Of a DNA stretch of 64,000 bases, positions 1 through 10,058 are shown one piece after another. The stretch lies in contig JAKSZT010053769.1 in the NCBI GenBank assembly GCA_026826555.1, positions 5,837,971 through 5,901,970 on the forward strand. Direction: 5' to 3'. The first letter of the stretch is position 1, and each line of letters opens with the position of its first letter. The notes beneath the pieces were generated by a model. The model did no database searches and was not told the origin of the DNA. It was given only the letters and a program-made list of their open reading frames with translations. Source of the DNA: Tolypeutes matacus. Its lineage: Eukaryota > Chordata > Mammalia > Cingulata > Chlamyphoridae. The position numbers and the translations under genes are program-made.

Positions 1-6
1 TCTTTC

Positions 7-201
7 CTAAGAGCTAGAAATTATTTCCTCAGATATTCTTTCTGCTTCTTTTCCCTTCTCATCTCCTTCTGGGATACCCATGACACATTTGGTTGTGTAC
101 TTCATCCTGTCATTCACATCTCTGAGACACTGCTCAATCCTTTCTGTTCTTGTCTCAGTCTTCTGTTTGTTTGGTTTTGATTGTCCTGTGTTCTTGTTCA
201 C
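7..201 (-). pseudogene. L1 ORF1p relic (RNA-binding chaperone fragment)
   Basis: This 64-codon open piece is the best preserved part of the ORF1 remnant. It carries a charged helical stretch (TETRTERIEQCLRDVNDRMK) and the conserved VMGIPEGDEKGKEAERISEEI block that precedes the RRM domain in L1 ORF1p. Intact ORF1p is roughly 340 residues; here only the middle is in the window and the upstream part contains stop codons. It is a decayed retrotransposon gene, not a cellular one. Confidence 0.7.
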
Positions 202-938
202 TGATTCTTTCTTCTGCCTGTTCAGATCTGCTGTTGCATGCCAGTAGTGTATTATTAATCTCTATAAATATGCCTTTCATCCCCATAATTTTTATGTTTA
301 TTTTTACACTTTAAAGTTCTTCATGCTCACACATGTCTTCTTAACATCCTTTAGCTCAATATCCATATTTTCCTTCATCCCCTTGAATTGATTTAGATTT
401 GCTTAAACTTCTTTGATTAGTTCTAAATTCTGTATCTCCTCTGAAGTTTTTATTTGTTCTCTTGACTCAGCCATATCTTCCTGTTTCTTATATGGCTTGC
501 AATTTTTTTTTTGCTGATCTGGTCATCTGATTATCCTCACGAATTAACTCTGAAAGTCCTCTTGTCTAGGACTTTCCAGTTGATTGGCTTTGTGTTAAGG
601 CTCTTTTTTGATGCTTGGTCCAGCTTATTTTAGATCTTTAGTGTAGCCTGTGTTTAACTGTTCAGATTTTCTCAGTTCTTCTTCATCTGTTTCTTGCCAT
701 GGATATGTAGCACAGTTTTTAAGATTGTACTTCCTTGCTATTGTTTCACCTCCAAGATCAAGCTTCCTTTTCTCTCTCCCTAGTCCAGGAATCTTGATCT
801 GTTCTATCTGGTTTTGTGCTAGATTCCCCCCCACCCCCAATTCCTGTGATTTGTTTAAATTCTCTCCATCACTCAGTGCCCCCTTTTTCTTCTCCTTTTC
901 AATTATGAGACCTGTCCTTTCTAAAAGCAGTTCTGATT

Positions 939-980
939 CCCACCCCCACCCCCACCCCCAACACACACACATTTTTTTTT
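939..980. repeat. (CCCCCA)n / (CA)n / T tract simple repeat
   Basis: CCCCCA units are followed by ACACACACAC and nine T. The tract lies inside the L1 5' UTR and explains the glycine/valine- and proline/histidine-rich strings in overlapping open frames on both strands. Confidence 0.85.
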
Positions 981-1599
981 CTATGAAGATTTTCTGCCTC
1001 CAGTTTCTTTCCACTAGGGTATCCTGCCCTGGGGAGCCAGGTGGGGTCAATCCAGAAAGGTGGGTCACTCCAGAAGAGTCCGTTTTGCATTTAGGTTGTC
1101 TAGCCATCAGAATTGGATTGAGTGCACACACCTCTTGCCAACAGTTCTACCTTGGCGTATCTCTTCTGTCCCCTGTGGGAGCCCTTTTATAGGTAGCATG
1201 ACTTAGCAGCTTGTGTTCTGCATTGAGTGTCTGCAGACTTAGGTCTCTGTCCCTGGATATGTGTGGGGTTCTAACTTGCTACTGTGAATGGCCCTCTGGT
1301 CTGCATCCATGACATGAGAAAATCTGGCCGTACATCCTCTGTGACTCCCAAGCTGCATGAGACTGAGTGAAGGGAAGTATCCAGACTGGCTCCTCCAGTT
1401 CCTACCTTTTCTTGGAGACTTTTTCTTTTTCTTCGATTCAGCATTTGTGGAGTCCTCATCCCCTTTCTGTCATCCTCCAGATTTCTAAACAAATGGGATT
1501 TGTTGTTTTATTTCTTGATTCCAAGGGATGTCTTACATCACCATGTTGATGATGTTACTCTTCTATATATTTCTGAATAAAATCATCATCTCTCTTACC

Positions 1600-2285
1600 A
1601 AGTGGACTTCGTTTCTTTCATCATTTCCCTAAATTTAAGTGAAATTTTGGAGTCATTTCTTTCTCCTTTTACATTCCATTAGTCATTCATTCACAGTCTT
1701 CACTGGTTTTATTTTTAGCATTTTCCCCTTACTTTTATTTTCCCTGCTCTAGAAACACATATCAACCTTATGACTGGACTATTACATATTATTCTCCTGA
1801 CTGTTATCTCTACTCTAATCTTTCATTGACACTTGCTAACACATCACTTTGGCCAAAAGTTTCCATAGGTTTCCCATTTTCTATGGAAAAAGAAGAAATT
1901 AAGAATTTCCATTTTCCTTTCTGTAACTGTCTCTTCATTGCCCTTCCTTTCACTGTCACCTCAACCTAATGAATTCTGCACATCTTCCAGGGTCCACTTT
2001 GATCTCATCTCCTTGAAAGTAGTCATGTTCTTCCCTCAGGGAATAATTTATCCCTTTTCTTTAGTTACTACAGCACTCTTGATACCACTCATTTAAAATT
2101 ATTATTAGGCACTGCATTACTGATATTTTTTATTTATTTTTCTTGCTTTACCAATAAGTGTATGCTTTCCAAGGGCCACAGTGATTTCTTATGCTGCTTA
2201 TTTTCTTCCACAGTGCTTGGAGCATTCCTTTGTACATACTTCTTGATTGATCATTGACTGTCATACTTGAAATATGGCAGGAATA
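1600..2285 (+). mobile_element. L2 LINE 3' region (sense, degenerate)
   Basis: The order of weak blocks matches the L2 3' end: a pyrimidine-rich 'ctggactattacatattattctcctgactg' type segment, then ATCTCATCTCCTTGAAAG, CAGCACTCTTGATACCACT, and finally GCCACAGTGATTTCTTATGC with CACAGTGCTTGGAGCATTCC, equivalent to the L2 terminal 'cagtgcctggcacat' block. No open frame survives. The assignment rests on recalled consensus order. Confidence 0.55.
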
Positions 2286-2289
2286 TTAT

Positions 2290-4740
2290 ATTTGTTATCA
2301 CTTTTATAACATGCCGCAGTTATAGGCAATTTTTCAGTTCATTAGGCTCCTTCCAGAATAACCAGGTTCCTTGGAGTAGAATGGTGTTTCTCCTCTTCTG
2401 AGAATTGTAAGAATGTTTTTTAATTAGAAAGTATTTTTTCCCTAGCTTGTTCATTGTCTCTGTACCTTCTAACTATTAACAATAGTGTATTTTAGGGAGT
2501 GCACTACATTTTCTAAAAGCTGAGGTGGGGAAGTTATTCCTTTCTCTGGTCATAACTAGTAAGGAGAAGAACTGTGGTTTCTTTTCTCCTAAAATTTTTA
2601 AATTACTAAAATTATAGCTGCTCATTTAAAAACTCAAATAATATACAGGCCAGCAAATGTAATTGTAAGTTCTCCCCTTTCTCTGCTCATGCTTCTCCCC
2701 TGAAAATATCCAGATCAGTGATTTTCATCCCTTTAAAGCATCTAGTCTATTCCATGTTGATTTCTTGTTTGGGTAGAATTTCTTTTTCCAGAAAAAATTA
2801 AGCCTTTAAATTAAATTTCAATTTAAACACTCCCATTCTGTATATTTGGTAAATAATTATATTCAGTTACAATACACAATGGAAACCAAAAGAACCATTC
2901 ATTTCTCTTATTTTGGAATCACTTTGACTCAATAGGCATAAAATTTTACTAAGGGTTAGATTTCTGTTGAATATTTCTATTTAAGGAAAAAAGACCTTGA
3001 CTTTAATTCATAGAGTAATACTGTTGCAAATGTGTAATTTTCCAAATTGTCTATAGTCCATGAAATGCTTTAATATACTATTTCCTTTATTGCAGAGAGG
3101 GGAAGAAACATTTTGGCAGGAAGCCACTTTCTTACTGATACACTCGAGAGACCCATTGTCAGTACATGATATGCTATTTTCCTCCAAGTCCTCATTATTT
3201 CATCCCTTCTCTCCTTGCCAGCTCCCCACCCTTCTGGAATTTCTTGGTTCAAGGACAAGTGCTGACTCAGCATGGTCCAACTCTTAGGCTAACTTAGTGC
3301 TTTCACTGTTCCTGAGGAGTTGCCTTGGAGGGTGAGGGGAGGGAGCAAATGGAGCACCAGTGCATTCTGCAATTCTCCTAGGAGTCATAGCTCTCCTCAC
3401 TGATTATGAATTGTTTCTGGGAGAACCGAATGAGCTGTTAGTCTGCAAATGATCTAGCCTTTCATACTTGACCACGTGGACTTACAGTATTTATAATGTT
3501 TTAGTCATCATCTCCAAGTTTCACTGTGGAATTGCAGAAACTGAAGATTCCATTGTCACAGAATAGAAATCTGTGATGTTTATGTGTTGCAGCCCTAGTT
3601 TCCCTCTATATCTGTGTTAGAAGAAAGTGATAGATCTTCATAATATGTTTGTAGAAGAACCTTGGTTTTTAATAAAAAACATGAATCATGGTAACTTGGA
3701 AACATATCATGGTCCAGTCATCAAAATCATGATATAGATTCCAAGTATTGAGGACTTTGGAGATTTATGATTCAAAAAAGCATGAAAATGCAATAATGAT
3801 GTAGATAGTGTACTGATATAAATAGCTTAGAATTATTATGAATAGAAATTGTAAGTAAAAAAGCAGTGTTTTTTCTTTAAAAAGTGAGCAGATTGATCTA
3901 GGAATGTTGAAATTTTTGTAAGTCTTTTTCACATTATACATCAACTTATCATACTTGTGATTTTAAATTTCATATACTGAATATCATACTGCATTTATCT
4001 CTTAACAAGAAATTATTCATGAGTCTCACATTTGAAGGTAACATAATCCTGGATAGTGAGAGTTCTGGCTTATATTTTTATAGGTCAGAAAATATGCATT
4101 GTTATATTTAGTTTATCTCTTCTAGTAAAAATCTATGCCTGACAATTACCAAAAGTGATGAATTTATAGTTAAACAAAAGACATTTATTCCCCGTTGATT
4201 CAAGTACCTAGGGGTGCCAGTTTTAGACATAGATTGATAAAGCTTATTAAAATAGTAAACAAATGAATAACCATTTTTTTTTCATTTTTGATTGATTAAA
4301 GAATGTTTATGTCAAGAATGGTACATTATGGAAGTAATTACAACCATTAATTATAACTAATATTATTTATTTTTTAAAAGAAAAGATTTTAATAGGGTGG
4401 TTTTTCATACGTCCTTTAATCCACAGCTTTTATTTTAACCAGAGTGGATTTTCATATAATTTCCTTCTTTGCTTTTACTTAATGTCACATGAGGTATATA
4501 TCTTTTGTAACTTCCTGGTGTCTGATCTCAGATACTTCTAAAGCTAATTATAAAGATTAATGAGCAAAGACTTCTGTCTAGTAATTTTGTGTCTTGGAAG
4601 AAACATAATTATCTTAGAGAAAGAACATCTTTTTTGAAGGATTTTTTGAAGAATTTAGCCTTCATTAGAAAAAAAAAAAATATTTGAAACTTCTGGTAGT
4701 TCATTTCCCTAAGAAAGCAAGCATTGTGTTTTTGTTTTGT
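2290..4740. other. Unassigned AT-rich sequence, no gene seen
   Basis: I see no recognisable repeat, RNA gene or credible reading frame. Two frames at 3060-3287 (+) and 3070-3273 (-) overlap on opposite strands and have no coding signature. A run of 13 A lies at ~4668-4680. Confidence 0.6.
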
Positions 4741-4754
4741 TTTTAATATGCTTT

Positions 4755-4885
4755 TTGGAACTATGTTATGTAGATAAGTCAGTGGACTTTAAGTTAGGCT
4801 TGATTTTGAAGTTCTGTTATTGATTCACCAAGTACCACTAAATCACTGCATCTGCTTTCTATTTACAAAATAGAGATGTTTTCTG
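4755..4885 (+). repeat. Possible MIR SINE fragment
   Basis: A block beginning AAGTCAGTGGACTTTAAG and continuing through 'ctgttattgattcaccaagtacca' to TTTACAAAATAGAGATG follows the MIR order of core, 'tgaccttgggcaa' and 'aaaatggggat', but is very degraded. Confidence 0.35.
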
Positions 4886-4889
4886 CTTC

Positions 4890-5430
4890 TAATTTGCCGC
4901 TTAGAAGTGCAGTGTTATAAGGACTAATCAGGGAAGGCCAATAGATGAGCATTTGGAAAGGCATAAATACAGACAGAAGTCAAGATTACCACGTAACTCC
5001 TCTTTGTGTGTGTGGCTGATCTCGATTCTGTGCATCTTACTTTTGTATTTTTATACAAACGACATTGCATTGCCTCAGTTTGGTCAGTGACTTGCACTGT
5101 AAGGATATGAACTATTCCAGAGTTTGTTTGATTTTGAACTAGTGAACTACCATACCATGATTTTTTTTTTTTTTTTTTCATACTTCAGCTTGTCCTAAGG
5201 ACATTTTAGGTTCAGAGATTTACTTCTAAATATATCAACTGTATCAGATTATTTGGGAATAGCAATCTGTTCACCTTTCCATATTGTTCTATCAAATTTC
5301 CTCTAATTGTTAAGGATCCCTTTTTCTGCAACCTTTCCCCCTTCTTTATCATACCTTTCATTCATTTATTCTCAGGATGAAAGGTTAATATCACTGGCTT
5401 ACTTATGGCATCTTGAACAACACTGGGTGA
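4890..5430. other. Unassigned sequence with an 18-T tract
   Basis: The T run at 5161-5178 could be the poly(A) end of a minus-strand retroposon lying to its right, but I cannot recognise that sequence. The 85-codon minus frame here (4924-5181) starts in the T run (encoding poly-lysine) and shows no domain, so I treat it as chance. Confidence 0.5.
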
Positions 5431-5433
5431 GGC

Positions 5434-5665
5434 AGTAGCATAGGTTATGGCCCCAGGCTTTCAGTTTATATTGCTTGGGGATGAATCCCTGCTCCAAACT
5501 AGTTCTCCATAGTTGGTTATGGTATTTAAATTCCCTGTACCTCAATTTCACCATCTTTAGAATTAAAAATTTCTCATAGATTTTTGTGAGGATTAATTAA
5601 TATAATGAATAGAAGTTCTACAACACAGTTACTGGTACATAATACACGTTCAAAATAATACTATC
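5434..5665 (+). repeat. MIR SINE (sense)
   Basis: MIR features in order: AGCATAGGTTATGGCCCC, a core-like 'gaatccctgctccaa' segment, TACCTCAATTTCACCATC, 'tgtgaggattaattaatat', and CACAGTTACTGGTACATAAT equivalent to the MIR 'cagtgcctggcacatagt' end. Confidence 0.7.
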
Positions 5666-5823
5666 ATTTTAATTAATATTAGAGACTTAAAAACCATTTT
5701 AGGCAAAATGAGAGGAATAAAAGTCAATAAGTAGCCAGCAAAAAGGCTATCAGAAATTAGGGAAAACAGGCATGGGTGTGTTTAGGAAGTAGAAAAGAAG
5801 AGGGAATGATTTAAAAAAGATGG

Positions 5824-5912
5824 TGATAGGGAAGCTCAGTGGTTAAGCACCTGCTTCCCATGTACAAGGTCCTGGATTCAATCCCTGGTACCTTCCCTTG
5901 CCCCCCCAAAAG
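5824..5912 (+). repeat. DAS-type tRNA-derived SINE (older copy)
   Basis: GGGAAGCTCAGTGGTTAAGC is a tRNA-like A-box region and GGTCCTGGATTCAATCCC holds the B-box-like segment, followed by CTGGTACC and an impure C/A tail. The flanks AAAAAAGATGGT and AAAAGAAATGGT may be a diverged target-site duplication. The body differs from the young GGGAGGCCCCGGGTTCG copies and resembles the one at 7.84 kb, so it belongs to an older subfamily. Confidence 0.72.
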
Positions 5913-5929
5913 AAATGGTTATATACAGC

Positions 5930-6090
5930 CTTGCTACTCAAAGTGTGGTCCATGGACCAGCAGCATTAGCATCATCTGGAAGCTTGCTACAAATGCAGAC
6001 TCTCAGGCCCCAGCAAGACCTACTGAAACAGAATCTACGTTGTAACAAGGTATTTGGGAGATTCACTCTAAAGCTTGAAAAGGCCCATCT
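5930..6090 (-). mobile_element. MER5-type hAT-Charlie nonautonomous DNA transposon
   Basis: ACTCAAAGTGTGGTCCATGG, 'accagcagcattagcatcatctgg', AAATGCAGACTCTCAGGCCC and AGACCTACTGAAACAGAAT are successive MER5A blocks in reverse orientation, ending in the 'ctaaagcttgaaaag' remnant of the opposite terminus. It encodes nothing; related autonomous hAT transposases mobilised such copies. Confidence 0.82.
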
Positions 6091-6136
6091 ACGGCATTAT
6101 GTACTGCAGAGTAGACAAGTTGGACTGAGACTAAAC

Positions 6137-6510
6137 CAGGGGTTCTTAACCGTGGGTCCATGGACCCCTAAGGAGTCTGTGGAAAGATTTCAGGTTGTCT
6201 GTGAGCTTGAATTTTTAAAAACTTAACTTATTATGTTTATTTTCTCTGACCTCTAACTGAAATCTAGCATTTCCTTGACTATGAATGTATGCAATAAATT
6301 ACAGTAGTATTTATTTCATATCACATTACAGTTGTTGCATATCTCGAAAAATAGTTTACACTCAGCCATACTTCGAAATTACAGTAGTTGTTAGACCCGA
6401 TGCTAGTTGAGTGTCATAAAACTATCTGCCACTACATTCTGAGAAGGGGTCCGTGGTTTTCACCTGACTGGCAAAGGGGTCCATGGAACAAAAATGATTA
6501 AAAACCCCTG
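6137..6510 (+). mobile_element. hAT-Charlie nonautonomous transposon with terminal inverted repeats
   Basis: The left end CAGGGGTTCTTAACCG pairs with the right end AAAACCCCTG. GGGTCCATGGACCCC and GGGGTCCATGGAACA lie just inside the two ends. The 8-bp flanks GACTAAAC and AATTAAAC match at six positions, as expected for a hAT target duplication after long decay. No transposase is encoded. A second member in the opposite orientation lies at 47.2 kb. I do not name the exact family. Confidence 0.82.
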
Positions 6511-6519
6511 AATTAAACA

Positions 6520-7440
6520 GACCATTGAATTTGCCTTGCTGGACTTTAAGTAGAGAAGAGGAAGTAATAAGTGACAAATCAAAGAGCAGCCACAGGTATT
6601 GAGGAAGCTCAAAAATTAAGCTGGATTGGAAATAAGTTAGATGATAGTCTTAAAATAAAACAAGGTTGAGGGGAAATGTGTTTATTTTTATGAATAGGAA
6701 AAAATTGAGCGTGTGTTGGGGGAGATAAAGGGTCACACAGTGGGTGAAAGATTGAAAAGTAATGAGTAAGCGAAGGCACGAATGTCTAAAAGATGGGGCA
6801 GAGAGGAAAAACATTGATGGCTGGTAAGGTTTAGAAAAATACCTCTTCTTAGACAAGCATAAAGAAAGAAAGAGAATTAGATGTCTTTGATTCTTTTTGT
6901 AGGCTGCAGGGCTATTTGCTGGAGGTAAATAGGATAGGTATGCAATTGGTAAATCAAAACTGTTGTTTTGATCCAGTTGAAATCACTGTGGTGAGATAGG
7001 ACTACTGTGGCAAAATAATTTTAACTCCATTTCCACCTATGATTGATTAGCAGTAGCTGCATGGAATATTGTGTTGAGGAAGATTCTGATGCTAACACAG
7101 TGTAAGCAAGAAAGAGGGCTATGTTTAATGAGCAATTCCTGCCATTGCTAATTAGGAGAAGTAGCGGTGTATTTTCCACATATTTTCCATCCCAGGTTTA
7201 GAGACTCTGGTATTGTATGAAATTATTGAATAGAAATGAAGAAGTAACTTTAACATGAATTTGCTGTGAATCCTTTTTGTAGCATTATTTGATCTTTCTC
7301 CAGTAAATACTTAGCTGGCTAGGAATAGAAAATGGGGTCAAAGGGGTAAAGAGCAGTAATAATTATTTTTGAAATGCCTAACTATGAGGTCTGTTTTCCA
7401 CATAGAGGCAAGTAAAACCTAAAATTTCAAAATTCCATAT
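6520..7440. other. Unassigned sequence, no gene seen
   Basis: Purine-rich around 6640-6860, otherwise ordinary AT-rich sequence. The 68-codon minus frame at 6650-6856 has no recognisable domain or flanking signals. Confidence 0.55.
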
Positions 7441-7447
7441 TCTAGAA

Positions 7448-7665
7448 AATGTGGTCTACTGGGAAGACACCAGACTATGGAATTTGAACACCATATCTAC
7501 TTCTCATTAACTATGTCATTGAGTAAATTATAGTTACCTTTATTTAGCATTAAAAATCCAACTTCCTTATCTTTAATATAGGAATAATAGTAATTTTCAA
7601 AAAGCACTGAAATGAAGATTAAATGAATGTAACATAATATGTGATGCATTATCTCATGTTAGATC
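7448..7665 (+). repeat. MIR SINE (sense)
   Basis: AATGTGGTCTACTGGGAAGA, then TTCTCATTAACTATGTCATT, 'ccttatctttaatataggaataatag' and 'gaagattaaatgaatgtaa' match the successive MIR blocks (core, 'tgtgacc', 'aaatggggataata', 'gattaaatga'). Confidence 0.68.
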
Positions 7666-7838
7666 CTTTTCCCTCTCTTTCTTGTTTTCTATTGTTTTTC
7701 TTTTCTCTCAATTTCTGCTCCATTTCTTCTAATTTTCTTTGAGCATCCAAAGCAACCAATAATCAGGGATTGGGGTTGAAAAATACAATGGCAGACTAAT
7801 ATTGCTGCCCTCATCCCCCATTACTATCATTTAATTAT

Positions 7839-7917
7839 TTATTTTTATTTTTATTTTTTTGGAGGTACCTTGTACATCTGAAGCAGGTGCTCAACCACTG
7901 AGCTACACCCCCTCCCT
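7839..7917 (-). repeat. DAS-type SINE, short copy lacking the B-box segment
   Basis: On the minus strand GGGGGTGTAGCTCAGTGGTT begins the tRNA-like body, followed by GAGCACCTGCTTCAGATGTA, CAAGGTACCTCC and an A-rich tail. Compared with the copy at 5.82 kb (CCATGTACAAGGTCCTGGAT... then GGTACC) the middle with the B-box is missing. Flanks TCATTTAATTATTTAT and TAATTTAATTCTTTAT look like a diverged target-site duplication. Confidence 0.78.
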
Positions 7918-7929
7918 ATAATTTAATTC

Positions 7930-9280
7930 TTTATCTTAATCTCCTCCATATCCATTGCTTTATGTGTTATATAGAGATAAAATGGAAGAATACGATGTTG
8001 CTTTGCAGAATAGTGATGGGCAAAGTTTTTTAGAAACTGACAAATCCTTCACCACCTAACTCATTGGCATGTGGATTCCATTGCAAAGCAGGGTTAGTTA
8101 TTAGCTGGAAGTATCCTATAAAGCATTTGGAAGATGCATTAGGACCTTGGGAACAAAGTTTTTTGGATTATTGCAGTTGGCCTGGGATATAAGACCTATA
8201 ATTTGCACCAGTGGAAGGTCTTTGCCCCAAAATAACTTAATATAATGCCCATTAAAACTTGTGCTTAATCTTCCATGGGCGCTGGCATTTCAGGCACACT
8301 TGGTCATGAACCTTTGGCTGATGAACTTTCACATGCACTCAAAAGGAGCATGGCTAAGAGCCAAGGATGGGGTGCATCAATTTCAAAGCCACCTTTTTCT
8401 TTTTTAAGAAAATTCAAGAACATATGACACTGACAGGTAATGACATTTTTTGGCAAGACTGTTTAGCAAAACAGTTTTTCATCTTTGTAGTTGCAAAATT
8501 GGTTTCTAATAAAAATGCTCATAGCTTTTTACCTAACTCATGGTTCATTCTCAGCTTGAAATTACAAAGTTTTGACTCTTCTATTTTTTTGTGTAAAAGT
8601 GATGCTTTTAGTTAAATGGTCACATCTTCTATATATTGCTTACTTCATTCAGTTTAATAAAAAATTTTGAATATGTTTATTAAAACACCATAAATTTTGC
8701 TAATTTTATTAAGATACTAATCTTAACTTGTAGCATTTACTACCTTTTTAGCTAATTTCTTTCTCCTTCTTTTCCCATCTGTATGATATTTCTTCATTTT
8801 CTCTTGAAATGTCCATCAAAATAATGTCCGGGTTTCTTCCTTCCTCCCTTCCTCCCTCCCTTCCACTCTCCCTCCCTCTTTTCCTTTAGATGGTCATTAC
8901 AGAAGACTAAAATCACAGATAAGTAGAAATAAGAAATAAAATCATATTTAATTTTACCATCCAAAGAAAGCCACTGATATTTACATTGCATTCCAGAAGA
9001 TTGCAAACTCCAATCCTTAGAGTGGCCGAGATGATATCATAAATTATATGAATCAAGCTGGAATAAGGATCATGGGACTCTGGGAGCAAATTTCCTTAGC
9101 TCCACTGATTTTTGTCCATGCGAGATTGTGGGCCCAGCATCACCAGTTCTTCCTGTTTTTCAAGGGAAGAAGAATCTAGAATTTTATCTCATTCTGAAAT
9201 TTGAACAATAAAACACAGATTAGTAAAGACCCAGCATAAACCAAACAGAACAGATATGTAGACAGTTTTCTTTCTTTTGT
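7930..9280. other. Unassigned sequence with a pyrimidine tract
   Basis: No gene or clear element seen. A C/T tract of TTCC/CCCT units runs at 8833-8887, interrupted once by an A. The 82-codon frame at 8367-8615 is AT-driven and shows no domain. Confidence 0.55.
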
Positions 9281-9284
9281 ATGT

Positions 9285-10058
9285 ATAAAATCTAGCATTT
9301 GCAATTGCAGTTGTGTTCTTCATTTTTGATGTAAAGTTTTATATATACAGAGTAAGATAGAGTGTGTAGCTTATAATGAAATGAAGAACAACATCAATAT
9401 TGTAGCGCTCTGTGTTTCACACAATTCAAATGGTATGCAACACCAATTCAGTCAATTCAATTCATGGTAACTGAGTTTGTATTTCTCATTCCTGTGTTTT
9501 TTTTTTCAATAAATGTATTATATCTATATATATTCCAGAACAATGTTCAATTTAGTTTTGTTGCTTTGGTAGCATTATAAACATGGCATGAAGCTGTGTT
9601 CTGCAACTTGCTTTTTTAACTAAATATTATGTTTTACAATTTATTCTAAGATTATTATGTATAACTGTAATTTATTCATTTTTTATTGCTCTTTAATATT
9701 TCATTGCTTGAATAAACTGCATTTGCTTATCCATTTTCCTCTTAATTGGCATTTACATTGTTTTAGCTTTTTGACATTACAATCAATGCTTTCTTGAACA
9801 TGCTTGTGCATTTTTCCTGTTACATGTGTAAACATTTCTTTAGGATATATCTGGAATTGGAATTGCTGAGGCACAGGGTAGGTATACCTTCAACCTGATA
9901 AGATAATGCCAAATTATTTTTGAAAATGTTTGGTACCAATTTATACCCCTACAAGCAGCATATGAGTGTTCCTATAGCTCCATAGCTTTCCCAACACTCT
10001 TAAAATTAAGACTTTCAGTCTTAATTTTCATCAACCTGGAGAATGTTCCTGTGATCTT
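9285..10058 (-). mobile_element. L1 LINE ORF2/3' segment, part 1 (antisense, interrupted)
   Basis: The plus strand shows the reverse complement of an old eutherian L1: GTAGCATTATAAACATGGCA, 'cattgcttgaataaactgcatttgcttatccatt', TGGAATTGGAATTGCTGAGG, GATAAGATAATGCCAAATTA and 'ccctacaagcagcatatgagtgttcc', in the order of the L1M 3'/ORF2 end read in reverse. The element resumes at ~12276 with 'aatttgcattctacc', the next block of the same consensus. The intervening ~2.2 kb is therefore an insertion. Confidence 0.82.

Larger units (their letters stand above)
1..1560 (-). mobile_element. L1 LINE, 5' region and start of ORF1 (antisense, cut by window edge)
   Basis: Read on the minus strand, bases ~500 to 1 encode a degenerate L1 ORF1 N-terminal part. 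The clearest piece (201-7) contains ...RIEQCLRDVNDRMK... followed by VMGIPEGDEKGKEAE, the hallmark GIPEGEE-like block just before the L1 ORF1p RNA-recognition domain. Upstream, at ~500-200, the same strand still reads AESREQIKTSEEIQ and DLNRQKKES, with several stops and frame breaks, so the copy is dead. From ~620 to 1556 no frame is convincing; this part looks like a 5' UTR ending near 1556 in a CATCATCAACATGGTGATGT motif (minus strand) that recurs at 23.6 kb. In L1, ORF1p is an RNA-binding chaperone. ORF2 would lie outside the window. The exact L1 subfamily is not determined. Confidence 0.72.

Noticed and set aside
650..1192. 180-codon plus-strand frame and overlapping 168-codon minus-strand frame
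   Set aside because: Both lie in the L1 5' UTR across a (CCCCCA)n/(CA)n tract; composition is driven by the repeat and both strands are open, typical of chance.
5161..5178. T18 tract as the tail of a minus-strand retrocopy
   Set aside because: Sequence to its right is not recognisable and no flanking duplication was found.
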